From assembly GCF_007860135.1 (NCBI RefSeq), contig NZ_SJPV01000001.1, positions 1,113,299 to 1,177,298 on the forward strand: a DNA stretch of 64,000 nucleotides. The letters run 5' to 3'. Under the pieces are notes generated by a model. The model worked only from the letters and a program-made list of their open reading frames with translations, was not told the origin of the DNA and made no database searches. This DNA is from Novipirellula artificiosorum. Lineage in GTDB: Bacteria > Planctomycetota > Planctomycetia > Pirellulales > Pirellulaceae. The translations under genes and the position numbers were made by a program. The stretch's first letter is position 1. Every line of letters starts with the position of its first letter. Of this stretch, positions 54,798 to 64,000 are shown piece by piece.

Positions 54798-54966
54798 TAA
54801 GATCCTCCGCCGCGAGCGCCCCCGTTCTGATTCGAAGTCACACCCATTCTATTGGTCCACGCAGCCAACGGACGGTTTGGATTCTGCCAACATGGACATC
54901 GAACGTTACGAAGCAAGCTCGGGCTTGCAGTTTGCATTCCCTAATCCAATGGCGGGACGACGGATG

Positions 54967-56325
54967 TCAATCATGGCTCGTTTCGTCTGGGACTTCAAAA
55001 GCCGCGCCCTTTCGCGTTGCATCGCGTGTTCTCCAAACGTCGCCGTCGGGAAACCGATGTCGCTGGATAAAGTCTGGAACGAACTCTAAGCCCCAGCCCG
55101 GCGCCGTTGGCGTTGCGTAGCATCCGTTGTGCACCTCGACCGGATGCTCGACGGCTTCCTGCAAGAAGTCGATGTACTCCACAAGCTGCGTATCGGAGTG
55201 GCCCGCAACGGCGATCTGATCCCACAAGCCGTAGTGCTGAATCATGTTGCAAAGGGCGATGCCTCCGCCATGTGGACATACGGGAACACCGTACTTCGCA
55301 GCCATCAGGACAATCGCCATCACGTCGTTCACCCCGGCAACTCGGACCGCGTCAATTTGACAGTATTGGATCGCTCTGCTCTGAAGCAGTTGTTTGAAGA
55401 TAACCGGCGAAGCTGCCTGTTCGCCACAGGCGAAACCGAAGTCCGCATCAGCGAAGGCTGCTGCGAGCTCGATATAGCCGAGTACATCGTCACGGGCGAT
55501 CGGTTCTTCAATCCACGTCAGCCCGAATGGACGGTATCGTTCAATGTGTCGTTTAGCGTCGGCAAGGCCCCAGTATTGATTGGCATCTACCATCAACTTG
55601 CACTCGCTGCCGATCGCGTCTCGCATGAAGCGAATCCGTTGGACGTCTTCTTCGGAATCACGCCCTACTTTTAGCTTGAACGAGTCGAAGCCATGGGCTT
55701 GAAGTTTACGAATCGTCGCGAGTATCTCGTCATCGCTCAGCCCCAACCATCCAGCGGTGCAGTATGCCTTGGGGCCGCGTGTCGACATTTCCGATTCACG
55801 TTGCTGCAGGCTTGATTGACGTTCTTGAAGGATTGCAATTGCTTCCTCGCGAGTCAGGACATCGCTGATGTTTCTCCAGTCGATGCAGTCGGCCACGAAC
55901 TCGGGTTCGAGATCAATCAGTAGCTTCCACAGCGGTTTGTCCACAGACTTAGCCCAAAGGTCGAACATTGCGTTGACAATTGCGCCGGAGGCCATCCGAA
56001 AGACTCCATCGTGCAACCACCGCAATTGGTGGTGATCGATTAGACGCCGATAGAGTTTGATCGGTGCCGTCGCGAAATCGTCAAGGCTTGTTCCGACGAT
56101 CAATTGGCATAGATCCCGAATCCCGTGGCAAATCCAGTCCGTGCCGGCACCCACCGTGAACACGACCGATACACCTCGAAGCCCCGCGTTCGTTTCCAAG
56201 TGAAGTACCGCGGACGAATAGTCGGGTTGCTTGTGAAATGGGTCGGAACCAAGACGTTGATCCGAGGTGGGCACACGAATGTCGATGATTTCCGCTGAAG
56301 TGATCGTGATCGGTTGATGCATCAT
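54967..56325 (-). CDS. L-fuconate dehydratase (enolase superfamily)
   Basis: This 452-residue enzyme of the mandelate-racemase/enolase superfamily removes water from L-fuconate to give 2-keto-3-deoxy-L-fuconate in the fucose catabolic path. The catalytic KxK (K217, K219 in FKLKVG), metal ligands D247 (DANQ), E273 (WIEEP) and E302 (CGEQ), and H352 (CPHGGG) with D325 in QIDAVR are all present. The length and motifs fit FucD better than other dehydratases, but rhamnonate or altronate dehydratases are close relatives. ATG 56325 is used. It is convergent with the sulfatase-fusion gene. Confidence 0.88.
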   Translation of the reverse strand: MMHQPITITSAEIIDIRVPTSDQRLGSDPFHKQPDYSSAVLHLETNAGLRGVSVVFTVGAGTDWICHGIRDLCQLIVGTSLDDFATAPIKLYRRLIDHHQLRWLHDGVFRMASGAIVNAMFDLWAKSVDKPLWKLLIDLEPEFVADCIDWRNISDVLTREEAIAILQERQSSLQQRESEMSTRGPKAYCTAGWLGLSDDEILATIRKLQAHGFDSFKLKVGRDSEEDVQRIRFMRDAIGSECKLMVDANQYWGLADAKRHIERYRPFGLTWIEEPIARDDVLGYIELAAAFADADFGFACGEQAASPVIFKQLLQSRAIQYCQIDAVRVAGVNDVMAIVLMAAKYGVPVCPHGGGIALCNMIQHYGLWDQIAVAGHSDTQLVEYIDFLQEAVEHPVEVHNGCYATPTAPGWGLEFVPDFIQRHRFPDGDVWRTRDATRKGAAFEVPDETSHD

Positions 56326-56685
56326 GAACGTCTGACTCGCCTCGAACTAGGTCGTGCAATGGAAGGTCACTTGTGCCTTTCTTTATGAATCGACTTGCTT
56401 CCGCACAAAGGAACGCGGAGGATTCCAGTGTTGGATTCATGCGATCAGTCTACCAAAGCTTCCAGCGACAACGCCAGTATTTAAGTCTTCTCAACCGTGG
56501 CTGCGGGTGATCTACCGCGATCGAGGGAAGTTCTGATGCGCGGGCTGGGCGAGATGCGTTGCTTCGGTTAGAACCTGACGAAGAATGGCCATTCGCCGGC
56601 TCACTGATCACGCGGATCCATTCCTCGGTTGTACAGGCGCTCGGCCCATTCGTGGGCCGTGAAACTATCGGAATGGATCTTGAGC
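56326..56685. other. 360-base divergent intergenic region
   Basis: Holds the promoters of the fuconate dehydratase (minus) and the zinc-ribbon metallopeptidase (plus). No supported gene, no recognised binding site and no clear -10/-35 pair. Confidence 0.5.
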
Positions 56686-57786
56686 ATGAAGACTTTCGTT
56701 TGCGAGTGTGGCAATACGATCTTTTACGAGAACACTCGCTGCGTTTGCTGCGGCAGTGAACTGGGGTGGTGTCCGTCCTGCACTCGCATGACATCGCTGA
56801 GGCTGGAAAAAGATGGGCATCGTCGTTGCGGTAACAGCGACTGCAATGTACTGCTAATGAAATGCAGCAACTACTCGGAGCATCATGTATGCAATCACTG
56901 TGTTCCTGTGTCATCCGAGGCGGAGCGACCCGAGGGCTTGTGCGATTATTGCGACTTCAACGACACGATCCCTGACTTGACGGTTGCTGGCAATCGTGAG
57001 ATGTGGAAGCGGCTCGAAGAGGCAAAACGCAGATTGCTTTACACGCTGGATCTTCTCCGTCTGCCATACGGAAAAAAGTCGGACGGCGTTTTGCCACGGC
57101 TCAATTTCGATTTCAAAGCGGATGCCGTGGGGAAGCCGGACCAGTGGTGGTGGTCCCTAGGCAAAGAGGAACGAGTTTTTACCGGGCACGCCGATGGCAA
57201 GATCACGATCAATTTGCGCGAAGCCGATACGGTGGAGCGAGAAAAGGCGCGAGTGCTTTTTCAGGAAGCCCATCGAACGGTGATCGGTCACTTTCGCCAT
57301 GAAATCGCTCACTACTATTGGGAGATGCTGGTCAAGGGTAAAGCCGAGAGCGAGTTTAAGGCGGTTTTTGGTGATCACGAGAACCCGACTTATGCGGAGT
57401 GTCAAAGTAAATACTACAAGAAGGGGCCCGTTGCGAATTGGCAATCGAGCTTTGTGAGTGGTTACGCCGCAATGCATCCGTGGGAAGATTTTGCCGAGAC
57501 CTTCGCGACCTACTTGGATATGGTGAGCGTTCTTGATACCGCGATGAATATGAATATCTCCCCGAGCTGCAATCCTGTTCAAACCGAACTCGCTGAGATG
57601 GTCAGCCACTATATCAAGCTTGGGGTCTTGCTAAACGAGATGAATCGGGCGATGGGGCTGATTGACTATGTCCCGGAGATCCTCGTGTCGCCTGTTGTGG
57701 TGAAAATGCAATACATCCACGATCTGCTTCGAAACGCCGCTGAGCCGCTGCCAGCCGCATCACCGCCCACGGAAACACCGACTTAG
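56686..57786 (+). CDS. zinc-ribbon metallopeptidase-like protein
   Basis: This 366-residue cytoplasmic protein has an N-terminal cysteine-rich part (about 1-90, with at least ten Cys in CxxC pairs) and a C-terminal metallopeptidase-like domain. The active site is HEIAH at 205-209, with a possible third ligand in HPWEDFAETFATYL near 262. The arrangement resembles the zinc_ribbon/peptidase_Mx family (DUF2248). ATG 56686 starts at the first CxC of the ribbon, and upstream codons lack similarity. Targets are unknown. It is preceded by a divergent gene and followed by the CNNM/CorC gene after 164 bases. Confidence 0.82.
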   Translation: MKTFVCECGNTIFYENTRCVCCGSELGWCPSCTRMTSLRLEKDGHRRCGNSDCNVLLMKCSNYSEHHVCNHCVPVSSEAERPEGLCDYCDFNDTIPDLTVAGNREMWKRLEEAKRRLLYTLDLLRLPYGKKSDGVLPRLNFDFKADAVGKPDQWWWSLGKEERVFTGHADGKITINLREADTVEREKARVLFQEAHRTVIGHFRHEIAHYYWEMLVKGKAESEFKAVFGDHENPTYAECQSKYYKKGPVANWQSSFVSGYAAMHPWEDFAETFATYLDMVSVLDTAMNMNISPSCNPVQTELAEMVSHYIKLGVLLNEMNRAMGLIDYVPEILVSPVVVKMQYIHDLLRNAAEPLPAASPPTETPT

Positions 57787-57950
57787 AATCGGATCTTGTT
57801 CCATGGATGGGAAGATTCCCTAAGTTGGCCGCGACCGGATCGGTGCCATAGTGTCGTTTTCGTTCTGCAGTGTTATGGTAGTGTTCGCGAAAAGACGGTC
57901 CGGTTTTTCTGGCGTCTTTTCCTTGTACCGACTTTCACCGGACACCCCTC

Positions 57951-59240
57951 ATGACACTGATTTACCTAGGGCTTGCTGTTGCCCTGATTATTCTAAATGG
58001 CTTCTTCGTTGCCGCGGAATTCGCGTTGGTCAAAGTTCGTATCTCTCGGATCGAACAACTCCACAAAGACGGCCAGGCATTCGCCGGGACCGCAAAGTGG
58101 CTCGCGAAACGACTTGACGAATCGTTGTCCGCCTGCCAGTTGGGCATCACCATGGCGTCACTCGCACTCGGCTGGGTCGGCGAACCCGCGTTTGCGGCCC
58201 TAGTGGAACCGGTGCTGGGCTGGGTTGGTATTTCCGATGATCGCGTCATCCATGTCTTGGGTTTTGCTGTTGCCTTTACCGTGATCACGGGATTGCACTT
58301 GGTGGTGGGCGAGCAGTTCCCAAAGATCTTCGCGATACGTCGACCCGAACAAATGCTGCTCTGGTGTGCCTTGCCCCTGAAATTCTCCTACGTCGTTCTG
58401 TACCCGTTTCTGAAGGTCCTCAATCTCGTCACTTCATTTCTGCTTCGATTGGTTGGGATCCAGGGTGCGTCGGATCACCACAGCATCAATACGGAAGAAG
58501 AAATTCGAGCCCTGTTGCGAGAGGCTCATATCCACGGCAACCTTACTCGCAACGAACACTCACTGATCAATAATGTTTTCGAGTTTGACGACTTGATCGT
58601 TCGTCGTGTCATGTTGCCGCGGGGCGAGGTCGCATTTTTTGATGTCAATCAATCGATCAGCGACTTCCGCGAACTGGTGCGGCAAACGATGCACACACGC
58701 TACCCCGTTTGCGACGGCTCGTTGGACCGCGTGCTTGGTGTGGTTCATATCAAGGATCTCTTGAACGTCCCCACCGATGTAAGCGACTTTGACGTCCGCA
58801 CCATCATGCGGCCACCCAAGAAGCTGCCAGAGACCATGCCGATCAGCCGAGTGCTTCGCCACTTTCAAGCCACTCATCAATTGATGGCCTTCGTCATCGA
58901 CGAATACGGAACCATCACGGGCATGGTGACCCTCGAGAATGTGCTGGAACGAATCGTAGGTGAGGTTGACGACGAGTTTGATATTGCGGACCCGCACATC
59001 GTACCGGAGGAATCAGGATCGTATTTGGTGGTCGGTTCAACACCGCTCGATGAGGTTCGCTCGCGATTGAAACTTGCTTTGGATGAGTCCAGCGAGACCG
59101 ATACGATCGCTGGGCTGTTGACGGACGTTCGGCAAAAAATTCTTACACAGGGCGACGTGATTGAACTGGATGGGGCTGTTTGCGAAGTGCTTGAGATGAA
59201 AAATGACAGCGCCACCAAGATTCGAGTCCGAGTGATCTAG
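57951..59240 (+). CDS. CNNM/CorC-type membrane protein with CBS pair
   Basis: This 429-residue protein has an N-terminal DUF21/CNNM membrane domain (about 1-190), a CBS domain pair (about 205-330: RRVMLPRGEV, VHIKDLLNVP, FVIDEYGTITGMVTLENVLE) and a CorC/HlyC C-terminal domain (about 340-429). Such proteins export or regulate Mg2+ and Co2+; older names are hemolysin-like. The start is ATG 57951. It is one gene, convergent with the arsenate reductase. Confidence 0.93.
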   Translation: MTLIYLGLAVALIILNGFFVAAEFALVKVRISRIEQLHKDGQAFAGTAKWLAKRLDESLSACQLGITMASLALGWVGEPAFAALVEPVLGWVGISDDRVIHVLGFAVAFTVITGLHLVVGEQFPKIFAIRRPEQMLLWCALPLKFSYVVLYPFLKVLNLVTSFLLRLVGIQGASDHHSINTEEEIRALLREAHIHGNLTRNEHSLINNVFEFDDLIVRRVMLPRGEVAFFDVNQSISDFRELVRQTMHTRYPVCDGSLDRVLGVVHIKDLLNVPTDVSDFDVRTIMRPPKKLPETMPISRVLRHFQATHQLMAFVIDEYGTITGMVTLENVLERIVGEVDDEFDIADPHIVPEESGSYLVVGSTPLDEVRSRLKLALDESSETDTIAGLLTDVRQKILTQGDVIELDGAVCEVLEMKNDSATKIRVRVI

Positions 59241-59488
59241 CCCGGATGATTCGGGACTTCATTCTGTGGCAAATGCTGGCTTTGTCCGGACTTACTTGAG
59301 GCGTACGGTCAATTTGGAGATCTTTCCGTCAAAGGCAAAGGGAAGCCGTTCTCTACATGGTGCTTCGTGCCCGCTTCTCAGTCTGGTCCCGGGAGTCATG
59401 CCACTGAAAATCCCCTGGAGACACTTACCCACAATAAACCTGGATGGACCGCAAAATTGCCATCCAGCAACGATCCTTCTCGGCAAAA

Positions 59489-59920
59489 TTACGGGAGCAA
59501 GTCGGGCAGTCGGTCGCGAATGAAATCGCGAATCTCGTCACGGACTCGTCGGTAGGCGTCGAACGCTTCTTTTTCACTGGCGGCTTCTTTAGCGAGTCGA
59601 GGTGGATCATCGAAGCCGACGTGAACCCGTTTGGCCTTGGTTAGAAACGAAGGGCAATTTTCGTCCGCATGACCGCATACGGTGATGACCAGGTCGAGAG
59701 GCACTTTACTGAGCGAGTCGGCCAGCTTGGATGATTGGCTTGAAATGTCCACGCCAGCTTCTTTCATCATGGCAATCGCATGCGGGTTCATGCCGTGAGT
59801 TTCAATGCCCGCCGAGTACGCTTCGATGGTGTCACCGTGAAAGTGTTTTGCCCAGCCTTCGGCCATTTGGCTGCGGCACGAATTTCCGGTACAGAGAAAC
59901 AAAACGTTCTTCTTGGTCAT
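59489..59920 (-). CDS. arsC: thioredoxin-dependent arsenate reductase
   Basis: This 143-residue LMW-phosphatase-fold enzyme reduces arsenate to arsenite. The three catalytic cysteines are in place at C10 (CTGNSCRS), C82 and C89 (VCGHADENC), exactly as in the Staphylococcus aureus plasmid enzyme, so reduction runs through a thioredoxin cascade. ATG 59920 is chosen; upstream in-frame codons would overlap the acr3 gap. It is the third gene of the arsR-acr3-arsC unit, 88 bases after acr3. Confidence 0.95.
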   Translation of the reverse strand: MTKKNVLFLCTGNSCRSQMAEGWAKHFHGDTIEAYSAGIETHGMNPHAIAMMKEAGVDISSQSSKLADSLSKVPLDLVITVCGHADENCPSFLTKAKRVHVGFDDPPRLAKEAASEKEAFDAYRRVRDEIRDFIRDRLPDLLP

Positions 59921-60008
59921 GGGTTTCTTTCTTAGGTGCATGAGTGATCCATCAGAAGGGGCGCTGCGACGCATCCCCGTGATGCCCAGCGGTGGCTCTT
60001 TAGCCAAG

Positions 60009-61235
<1,227 letters not shown>

Positions 61236-61299
61236 CGCTTCGGTTCCTTCTAGCTAAATCGTCTATCGCCGGTATGCGATTGGCGTGTTGGAAAAAATA

Positions 61300-61623
61300 T
61301 TACAGGTTGGTGACAAATGCCTTCAACTGAACCAGCCGCTCGGGGTTGATGCAGTAACAGACCTTCGGCCCATCGACTTCGCCCTGGATCAGCCCCGACT
61401 CTTTGAGAATTTTGAGGTGCTGTGAGACGGTCGATTGAGCGAGCGGCAAACAATCAACAATTTCGCCGCAAACGCAAGCTTCACGACCGATCAGAAGCCG
61501 CACGATTTGCACGCGAGCCGGATGAGCGATCGCCCAAGCAAGACGCGCAAAATCCTCCGCCGTCGGATCAGCCTTCAGCTTCACCGGTGTCGCATCACAT
61601 CGTTTCTTGCTGGGCTTTTGCAT
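61300..61623 (-). CDS. arsR: arsenite-responsive ArsR repressor
   Basis: This 107-residue winged-helix repressor is released from DNA by arsenite. The recognition helix ([16 protein letters not shown], about 64-79) and the sensor cysteines C50, C52 and C58 ([10 protein letters not shown]) are visible; further cysteines sit near 93-95 (VCYC). GGAG lies 8 bases upstream of ATG 61623, with the operator about 14 bases further up. It should repress its own operon (arsR, acr3, arsC) in the absence of arsenite. Confidence 0.93.
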   Translation of the reverse strand: MQKPSKKRCDATPVKLKADPTAEDFARLAWAIAHPARVQIVRLLIGREACVCGEIVDCLPLAQSTVSQHLKILKESGLIQGEVDGPKVCYCINPERLVQLKAFVTNL

Positions 61624-61636
61624 TCGCTTGTCTCCA

Positions 61637-61663
61637 ATATCGTTAATCTACGATATACGATAT
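61637..61663 (-). promoter_or_regulatory. ArsR operator
   Basis: ATATCG (61637-61642) and CGATAT (61651-61656) form a perfect inverted repeat with an 8-base spacer; a second CGATAT at 61658-61663 follows. It lies 14 bases upstream of the arsR ATG, a typical ArsR site. Confidence 0.65.
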
Positions 61664-61752
61664 GTAATCAAGCCTCGTTGTCAATGGCGACTCCCAAAAA
61701 AAAGTTCGAGAGCCTGGATCTTTCGACACCCCATCGGACTCTTCTCACTCCA

Positions 61753-62001
61753 TCAATCGACGCAAAGCGTTGAAGTCACTTCGGATGATCGGTGGTGGCG
61801 CCATGAAAGTACGGGGTGAAAACTGTTGGCGATCATCTGCCAGGCAATCTGACGTAGCGACTCGGCTGCCTCACGAGCAGATGGATCCTGTACTAGCTTC
61901 AGCACCCGTTCCGCTTCGACCAGCGCGACACGAGTATAGGTCGGGCTGTTGTGTTCGTTGAAACCGCCGCGATGCATTGCATGCTCGACACACTTTTTCA
62001 T
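61753..62001 (-). CDS. small hypothetical protein (doubtful)
   Basis: This 82-residue frame has an ATG at 62001. The stretch ERVLKLVQDPSAREAAESLR (about 31-50) looks like a natural helix, but there is no clear ribosome site and no recognised family. It overlaps no stronger gene. It may be a real short gene or a chance frame. Confidence 0.3.
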   Translation of the reverse strand: MKKCVEHAMHRGGFNEHNSPTYTRVALVEAERVLKLVQDPSAREAAESLRQIAWQMIANSFHPVLSWRHHRSSEVTSTLCVD

Positions 62002-62100
62002 TCGTAAAGGCGTTTTCGGTCGCTTCGGTTGACGAATACGGCCGAGATGGGCTCGCAGTACGAAGCTCGTTTCTTACGCCAACGGCGTTCGATTCCGCAG

Positions 62101-62132
62101 CCCAGGGTCGACGCGAAGCGGCTTACCCTGGG
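62101..62132. repeat. hairpin within a probable dispersed intergenic repeat
   Basis: An 8-bp perfect stem (CCCAGGGT/ACCCTGGG) encloses a 16-base loop. The surrounding sequence resembles intergenic repeats I associate with Rhodopirellula-like genomes; that resemblance is memory, not a search. Confidence 0.5.
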
Positions 62133-62276
62133 TTCACGTTGCGGGCAACGATTCCGTACGCCGAAGGTGTTCTACAAAACGACGGCCTCGAACGGACACC
62201 TTAATGAGCCGTCGTTGCGTTATCGCAGTTTCCTGTCTAGCGTATCAGGGGTTGCTCTGGAAACCGGGGTCGATGT

Positions 62277-64000
62277 TTAGGAGATCAAGATGTCGAGCAA
62301 CGCCTCATCCATCGAACCTTCGTTGTCGTCTTCGTCATCCATGGCCCACCATTGGTCGACGGCCTGTGGGGTGATCGGGGAACGACTTTGGATCGCGCTG
62401 CGAGTTCGCTGATTGAGATGGTTGATGGTGACCAGTGCGTCAAGCGGTGTCACAGCTCCGTCCTGGCTCAAATCCAAGTGCGATGGGTTGTCATGCGACC
62501 GATTCGTGTTGAGGTGGTTGATCACCAATAACGCATCCATTGAGGTCACCCGGCCGTCGCCGCTTGCGTCCATTGCAGTAACGGATGCACGAAGTTCCTC
62601 GACAGGTGGGTCGATGATGAAGTAGGCCACCTGCTCCGTTGTGTGATAGCGTTCGGTGTCTCGAGCTTGGTCTTCATCAATCGCGAAGTTGATCGTATTG
62701 CCAGTCGGCGTGATTGGGTCGTTTCCGTACAAAACGGCCCAACCTCCGTTGCCACCATCCATGGCTGCTTGGCTAGCGACCGCTGTTTTGGAATTCGGCA
62801 TCGCCTGATAGCTGTAGCTGTACGCAGGCGAATCTCCAACTCCCCGGATCGAATCGCCACCTAGGGCAGCCACATACCGAAGGCCTTCGATTTCAGCGGT
62901 ACCGGTGGTGCTGGTTTCGATAACGATGTACCCGAGCGTTTCGTCGGAGCGTGTGTTGTCCGAGTCCTCGCCGACGTGCTTGCCAACGGTCAACGCGCTA
63001 CTTGTTGGCGCTGCGGAGCGGCTGCTACCACTGGCCCAGAAGACCGACCAGTCGGGATCGTTATAGGACATCACTTGGCCGAGGACCACGGGCTGACTGT
63101 ACGATTGCAGGTAGCTCCGAGACTCACCGACCCACGAATTGTTCTCATCCGTTCGTGTCGAGTTGAACGTGACGGCTTCCATCTTGTAGCCTGGTTCGTC
63201 ATAGAAGCCCGCTTCGACCACCACGTAGTGCACACGAACGTCGCTGAGCGAGCCTCCACCGGCCGAGTCGACACGAACGTCGAATTGGTTGCCCGAAGCA
63301 TTCTGAATCCTGGTGACCCCTGGGGCGTCGCTCGAGTCGTAGTTGGGCGTCGCGATCACAACCATGTTGTCGTAGGTATGTGAGAGCACCACTGTGGTCC
63401 AGCCACTGCTGCCAACGCCTGTAACAACGCCGTGGGCAAGTTTGGGACCTGACGCGATGGGCGTAACATCGATGGTGACCGTAGCCACGTTGGAATCCAA
63501 CTCACCGTCATTCAGCGTGTAAGTGAAGCTGGCTAGACCAGAAAAACTTGCAGAGGGTGTGAAGCTCACCGTGCCATTTTCGTTGACCACGGCGGTACCG
63601 TTGGTGCTGCCAATAATTGCGATTGAAAGCGATTCACCGTCCACATCGGTATCGTTGTCCAGCACATCAATCACAACAGGTGTGTCCATCGGAGTGTTGG
63701 CCAAGTCGTCGACCGCCACGGGGGCATCGTTGACCGCTGTCACTGTGACGAGGAAACTGTCCTGGGCGTAGGCTCCCGAGCCATCGGTTCCACGGATCGT
63801 GACCGTTGCGGTGCCGTTCTGATCGGGCTGGTAGTCGAGTGTGAGGACGTTGTCGAGCAACGACGCCGTGACCAGACTGCTGTTACTATTGGCTTGGACC
63901 GATAGAGTAACAAGATCACTCGCGTCGATATCGCTGAACATGCCGGTGAGATCAATCACAGAATCGGCTGAATCCTCGGTGACGTCCAGGTCGTCGATCG
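62277..64000 (-). CDS. C-terminal part of a large cadherin/dockerin surface protein (truncated by window)
   Basis: The frame is open past base 64000, so the GTG at 63959 is not the start. The visible 574 residues hold at least one cadherin/VCBS-like repeat (VNDAPVAVDDLANTPMDTPV, and DNDTDVDGESL), a middle region of unknown fold, and a C-terminal dockerin type I pair (DGRVTSMDALLVINHL and DGAVTPLDALVTINHL) with calcium-loop spacing. Such proteins are exported and part of the planctomycete surface or of polysaccharide-binding complexes. The N-terminus is outside the window. Confidence 0.85.
   Translation of the reverse strand, partial: IDDLDVTEDSADSVIDLTGMFSDIDASDLVTLSVQANSNSSLVTASLLDNVLTLDYQPDQNGTATVTIRGTDGSGAYAQDSFLVTVTAVNDAPVAVDDLANTPMDTPVVIDVLDNDTDVDGESLSIAIIGSTNGTAVVNENGTVSFTPSASFSGLASFTYTLNDGELDSNVATVTIDVTPIASGPKLAHGVVTGVGSSGWTTVVLSHTYDNMVVIATPNYDSSDAPGVTRIQNASGNQFDVRVDSAGGGSLSDVRVHYVVVEAGFYDEPGYKMEAVTFNSTRTDENNSWVGESRSYLQSYSQPVVLGQVMSYNDPDWSVFWASGSSRSAAPTSSALTVGKHVGEDSDNTRSDETLGYIVIETSTTGTAEIEGLRYVAALGGDSIRGVGDSPAYSYSYQAMPNSKTAVASQAAMDGGNGGWAVLYGNDPITPTGNTINFAIDEDQARDTERYHTTEQVAYFIIDPPVEELRASVTAMDASGDGRVTSMDALLVINHLNTNRSHDNPSHLDLSQDGAVTPLDALVTINHLNQRTRSAIQSRSPITPQAVDQWWAMDDEDDNEGSMDEALLDILIS

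Larger units (their letters stand above)
61664..62276. other. 613-base region between arsR operator and the dockerin gene
   Basis: Apart from the doubtful 82-codon frame at 61753-62001, no gene is seen. A dispersed-repeat-like stretch lies about 62066-62180 with the hairpin CCCAGGGT (62101-62108) / ACCCTGGG (62125-62132). Open plus-strand frames there have unnatural composition. Confidence 0.5.

Noticed and set aside
62041..62120. tRNA-like T-arm (GTTCGATTCC)
   Set aside because: No acceptor stem or anticodon arm could be built around it.

Overview
The window is a 64 kb stretch of bacterial chromosome that looks planctomycetal, most likely close to Rhodopirellula/Pirellulaceae. This is an inference from gene content: a hydrazine-synthase-like beta-propeller protein with CxxCH motifs and a formylglycine-enzyme-like domain, a Ser/Thr kinase fused to WD40-like repeats, a sulfatase-derived gene, L-fucose catabolic enzymes, a Tat-exported Gfo/Idh/MocA oxidoreductase, a very long secretin, a cadherin/dockerin surface protein and a Cys-rich DUF11 lipoprotein. 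I saw no rRNA, tRNA, CRISPR, transposase or phage gene.

Layout. 1-5.0 kb: the end of an unknown gene, two overlapping trans-sulfuration genes (cystathionine gamma-synthase type, then lyase type) and an SLC13-type anion transporter. 5.0-13.3 kb: a minus-strand unit of secretin, lipoprotein and voltage-gated-type K+ channel with almost no spacing, then a PAP2 phosphatase, a 1.06 kb stretch without a clear gene and a proline-rich exported protein. 13.5-21.7 kb: the large diheme-motif/FGE-like protein, two small minus-strand genes, and a B12-dependent ribonucleotide reductase (nrdJ) with a long leader. 21.9-27.5 kb: kinase-WD40, a coupled glycosyltransferase/sulfotransferase/glycosyltransferase-like unit and a fascin-fold protein. 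27.9-32.1 kb: korA-korB (2-oxoacid:ferredoxin oxidoreductase) and cysK, with an 18-copy heptamer array exactly between korA and korB. 32.5-36.2 kb: the conserved translation cluster rpsB-tsf-pyrH-frr. 36.4-44.6 kb: two membrane proteins, a beta-hydroxyacid dehydrogenase, an alpha-L-fucosidase, a Gfo/Idh/MocA oxidoreductase, a thioesterase and msrA. 44.8-56.3 kb: Cys-rich DUF11 lipoprotein, membrane protein, PhoD-like phosphohydrolase, a 1230-residue sulfatase-remnant fusion and L-fuconate dehydratase. 56.6-64 kb: zinc-ribbon metallopeptidase, CNNM/CorC protein, an arsR-acr3-arsC arsenic operon with a visible operator, and the C-terminal part of a giant dockerin/cadherin protein that runs off the right edge.

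How genes work together. Arsenate is reduced by ArsC and exported by Acr3 under ArsR control. Cystathionine gamma-synthase and lyase, together with cysK 26 kb away, cover the cysteine/methionine trans-sulfuration steps. KorAB supplies low-potential electrons from 2-oxoacids. The fucosidase, fuconate dehydratase and sulfatase-like gene fit use of (sulfated) fucose glycans from algae. The strongest oddities are the sulfatase gene that has lost its catalytic core and been fused to an unknown two-repeat exported module, the korA/korB heptamer array, and the secretin/K+ channel operon.
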